From CAYGVT01 sp964353355 (GTDB lineage: Archaea > Thermoplasmatota > DTKX01 > GCA-020343715): DNA of 26,422 nt. Location of the stretch: contig CAYGVT010000162.1 in NCBI GenBank assembly GCA_964353355.1, positions 1 to 26,422 on the forward strand, written 5' to 3'. Below are positions 25,556 to 26,422 of this stretch, piece by piece. Positions within the stretch are counted from its first letter, which is position 1. Every line of letters starts with the position of its first letter. Both the position numbers and the translations under genes were made by a program. The notes below the pieces were generated by a model. That model was not told the origin of the DNA and ran no database searches. It saw only the letters and a list, made by a program, of their open reading frames with translations.

Positions 25556-26059
25556 CTATTCGCCGTCGCCCTGCGACTTGCGCCGGAGCACCGCGACCGC
25601 CTCCTGGAGGCCCCTCCTCAGAAGGGGGTCCTCGGCATCGTCCGCGATCGCGCCCGCGTACTCCGCGTACATCTCCCCGTAGAGGCCGGGGGCGACGGCC
25701 TCCATGCGCTCGAGGAGCTTGTTGCCCTTGGCATCGTCGCCGAGCTGCTTGAGGACGAGCCCCAGCAGGAAGAGCCCCTCGGGGTGGTCCGGGGTGAGCG
25801 TGAGCTGCGCCTCGAGCGCGGCCGCGGCCTCCTTGAGGGACCCCAGCTCTATGAGGCAGAGGCCCCGGAAGAAGTTGGCGTGGCTGTTGACCTCGCCCAG
25901 CTCCACGGCCCGCCCGTAGGCCTCGGCCGCTGGGCCGACCTCGCCCAGGCGGTAGTGGCAGTTGGCCTTGAGGATCCAGTAGACCCCGTCGTCGGGGGAG
26001 TCCTTGAGCCTGGCCTCGCAGTAGGCCAGCGCCTCGCGACTGGGTTCCTCGACGGCCAC
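25556..26059 (-). CDS. Small TPR-repeat protein
   Basis: The chosen product has 167 residues. Its first 120 or so form TPR-like helical pairs: YCEARLKDSPDDGVYWILKA, CHYRLGEVGPAAEAYGRAVELG, FFRGLCLIELGSLKEAAAALEAQL and LFLLGLVLKQLGDDAKGNKLLE. A charged helical C-terminus follows. There is no signal peptide or membrane helix. The frame stays open for 36 more codons upstream, but those codons include a poly-Pro stretch and run through the promoter. GTG 26059 lies about 26 bases from the TATA centre and is the supported leaderless start. Convergent with mutL, 3 bases apart. It could be an assembly or regulatory adaptor; the partner is unknown. Confidence 0.8.
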   Translation of the reverse strand: MAVEEPSREALAYCEARLKDSPDDGVYWILKANCHYRLGEVGPAAEAYGRAVELGEVNSHANFFRGLCLIELGSLKEAAAALEAQLTLTPDHPEGLFLLGLVLKQLGDDAKGNKLLERMEAVAPGLYGEMYAEYAGAIADDAEDPLLRRGLQEAVAVLRRKSQGDGE

Positions 26060-26079
26060 GCCGGGCCAAGCTGGCTCCT

Positions 26080-26091
26080 GGAATAAATAGG
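26080..26091 (-). promoter_or_regulatory. TATA-like promoter of the small TPR gene
   Basis: The minus strand reads CCTATTTATTCC, centred near 26085. GTG 26059 is 26 bases downstream, indicating a leaderless transcript and deciding the start of the TPR gene. Confidence 0.65.
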
Positions 26092-26160
26092 TTTCCCCCT
26101 CCCCACGGATGGCCGTGAGGGGGATACTGGGGGGAGGGGGAGGAGGATGAGAGGCTTTTT

Positions 26161-26218
26161 CCCGCACGACCCCGCCCCATGGTCCGGAAGAATGAGTCGG
26201 GGCGGGGGAGCGTGCGGG
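26161..26218. repeat. Long GC-rich imperfect hairpin
   Basis: The outer arms CCCGCACG (26161-26168) and CGTGCGGG (26211-26218) and the inner arms CCCCGCCCC (26170-26178) and GGGGCGGGG (26199-26207) pair perfectly. They are separated by a 1/3-base internal loop and a 20-base apical loop, 17 base pairs in all. It lies between the promoter of the TPR gene and the end of the last gene. Function unknown. Confidence 0.6.
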
Positions 26219-26236
26219 GGCTTGCAGGGGGGAGGG
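26199..26236 (+). other. G-quadruplex-forming motif
   Basis: The plus strand carries G4, G5, G5, G6 and G3 tracts separated by spacers of 1, 7, 6 and 1 bases, meeting the usual G-quadruplex rule. Further G tracts follow at 26248-26261 and precede at 26119-26140. The motif overlaps one arm of the neighbouring hairpin, so the two structures are mutually exclusive. Confidence 0.6.
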
Positions 26237-26263
26237 AGAGATCGTTCGGGGGGAAAGGGGGAA

Positions 26264-26289
26264 CGTGGGAGGCCTCCCGGCCTCCCACG
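26264..26289 (-). terminator. Perfect 11-bp hairpin just downstream of the last gene
   Basis: CGTGGGAGGCC and GGCCTCCCACG flank a 4-base loop, 22 bases beyond the stop codon of the minus-strand gene that ends at 26312. On the minus strand it is followed by the pyrimidine-rich TTCCCCCTTTCCCCCC. It looks like a terminator or mRNA 3'-end stabiliser, but archaeal intrinsic termination usually depends on T-runs rather than hairpins, so the function is tentative. Confidence 0.4.
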
Positions 26290-26311
26290 GCGTTCGGGGA
26301 CTGGCTTCGGC

Positions 26312-26422
26312 CTAGAGCGCGTAGATGAACTCGACCAGGCCGTCGTTGTCGGAGTCGGGGTTATTGCCCTGGCCCTGGTTGCCCTGGCCCTGGCCCTGGC
26401 CCTGACCCTGACCCTGGCCCTG
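26312..26422 (-). CDS. C-terminus of a protein with a Gln-Gly repeat and a calcium-type acidic motif (truncated by window)
   Basis: On the minus strand the frame enters the window at its right end as a run of Gln-Gly dipeptides (about six uninterrupted, then NQGQGNN). It continues PDSDNDGLVEFIYAL and stops at TAG 26312-26314. PDSDNDGL resembles a thrombospondin type 3 calcium-binding loop, common in secreted archaeal proteins. Only 36 codons are visible, so neither family nor function can be given. A hairpin follows the stop codon. The base pattern (third positions C/G, clean stop after a conserved-looking motif) supports real coding. Confidence 0.6.
   Translation of the reverse strand, partial: QGQGQGQGQGQGQGNQGQGNNPDSDNDGLVEFIYAL
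26366..26422 (-). repeat. Hexanucleotide tandem repeat (GGCCAG-type) coding for Gln-Gly
   Basis: The plus strand repeats CCCTGG/CCCTGA units from 26368 to the window edge, with one GGTTG interruption at 26377-26381; the array may continue beyond the window. The register change between CCCTGG and CCCTGA is synonymous for Gly. Such short-period arrays expand and contract by slippage in steps of two residues without breaking the frame. Confidence 0.75.

Noticed and set aside
26060..26167. 36-codon N-terminal extension of the small TPR protein
   Set aside because: It contains a poly-Pro run encoded by the G-rich intergenic region and runs through the TATA element; GTG 26059 is at leaderless spacing.
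26366..26422. CRISPR-like or telomere-like array at the right edge
   Set aside because: The unit is a 6-base coding repeat in frame with a clear Gln-Gly protein; there are no spacers and no longer repeat unit.

Overview
The window is a gene-dense, high-GC stretch (about 70% G+C by eye over most of its length) of an archaeal chromosome. Archaeal traits are: a tRNA-Gln with an A1-U72 pair; start codons that repeatedly sit about 26-28 bases downstream of a TATA-like element, so leaderless mRNAs are likely; an archaeal/eukaryal-type tryptophanyl-tRNA synthetase; an ADP-forming-type acyl-CoA synthetase alpha subunit; and membrane-anchored surface proteins with PKD-like domains. The presence of MutS and MutL and the style of the surface proteins suggest a Thermoplasmatota-like euryarchaeote, but that placement is inference. 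There are no rRNA genes, transposases or CRISPR arrays, and no stretch over 300 bases lacks a gene.

Layout. 1-3723: the C-terminal part of a surface protein, tRNA-Glu(CUC), a TPR protein with a Pro/Glu-rich tail, and tRNA-Gln(UUG). 3770-7673 (minus): a tightly overlapping operon sdhA-sdhB-fumarase/aspartase with no membrane-anchor gene. 7769-10453: a nitrilase-family amidohydrolase and NAD synthetase (nadE) diverging from a 38-base shared promoter, then an EamA/DMT transporter. 10490-12020 (minus): a lower-GC AbiEi/AbiEii toxin-antitoxin pair with a 21-base palindrome upstream. 12190-16239 (minus): a 1349-residue secreted, membrane-anchored protein with seven FG-GAP-type calcium motifs, four repeated Ig-like modules and a PKD domain; its N-terminal half is much more AT-rich than its C-terminal half. 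16422-20855 (minus): an aminotransferase, trpS, an acyl-CoA synthetase (NDP-forming) alpha subunit and a frameshifted GNAT acetyltransferase. 21044-25552 (plus): mutS and mutL, in the same frame and separated by one TGA. 25556-26059 (minus): a small TPR protein. 26092-26311: a G-rich intergenic region with hairpins and a G-quadruplex motif. 26312-26422 (minus): the C-terminus of a protein with a Gln-Gly repeat.

How the genes work together. SdhAB plus the lyase handle the succinate/fumarate/malate (or aspartate) interconversion. The nitrilase homologue and NadE may cooperate in NAD amidation. The acyl-CoA synthetase alpha subunit would conserve energy as ATP from acyl-CoA with a beta subunit encoded elsewhere. 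MutS and MutL form a methyl-independent, nicking-type mismatch repair system: MutL carries the endonuclease motif and no MutH is seen. The AbiE pair and the AT-rich propeller segment look like acquired material. All composition statements are hand counts on sampled 60-base lines, and family assignments come from motifs read by eye, not from searches.
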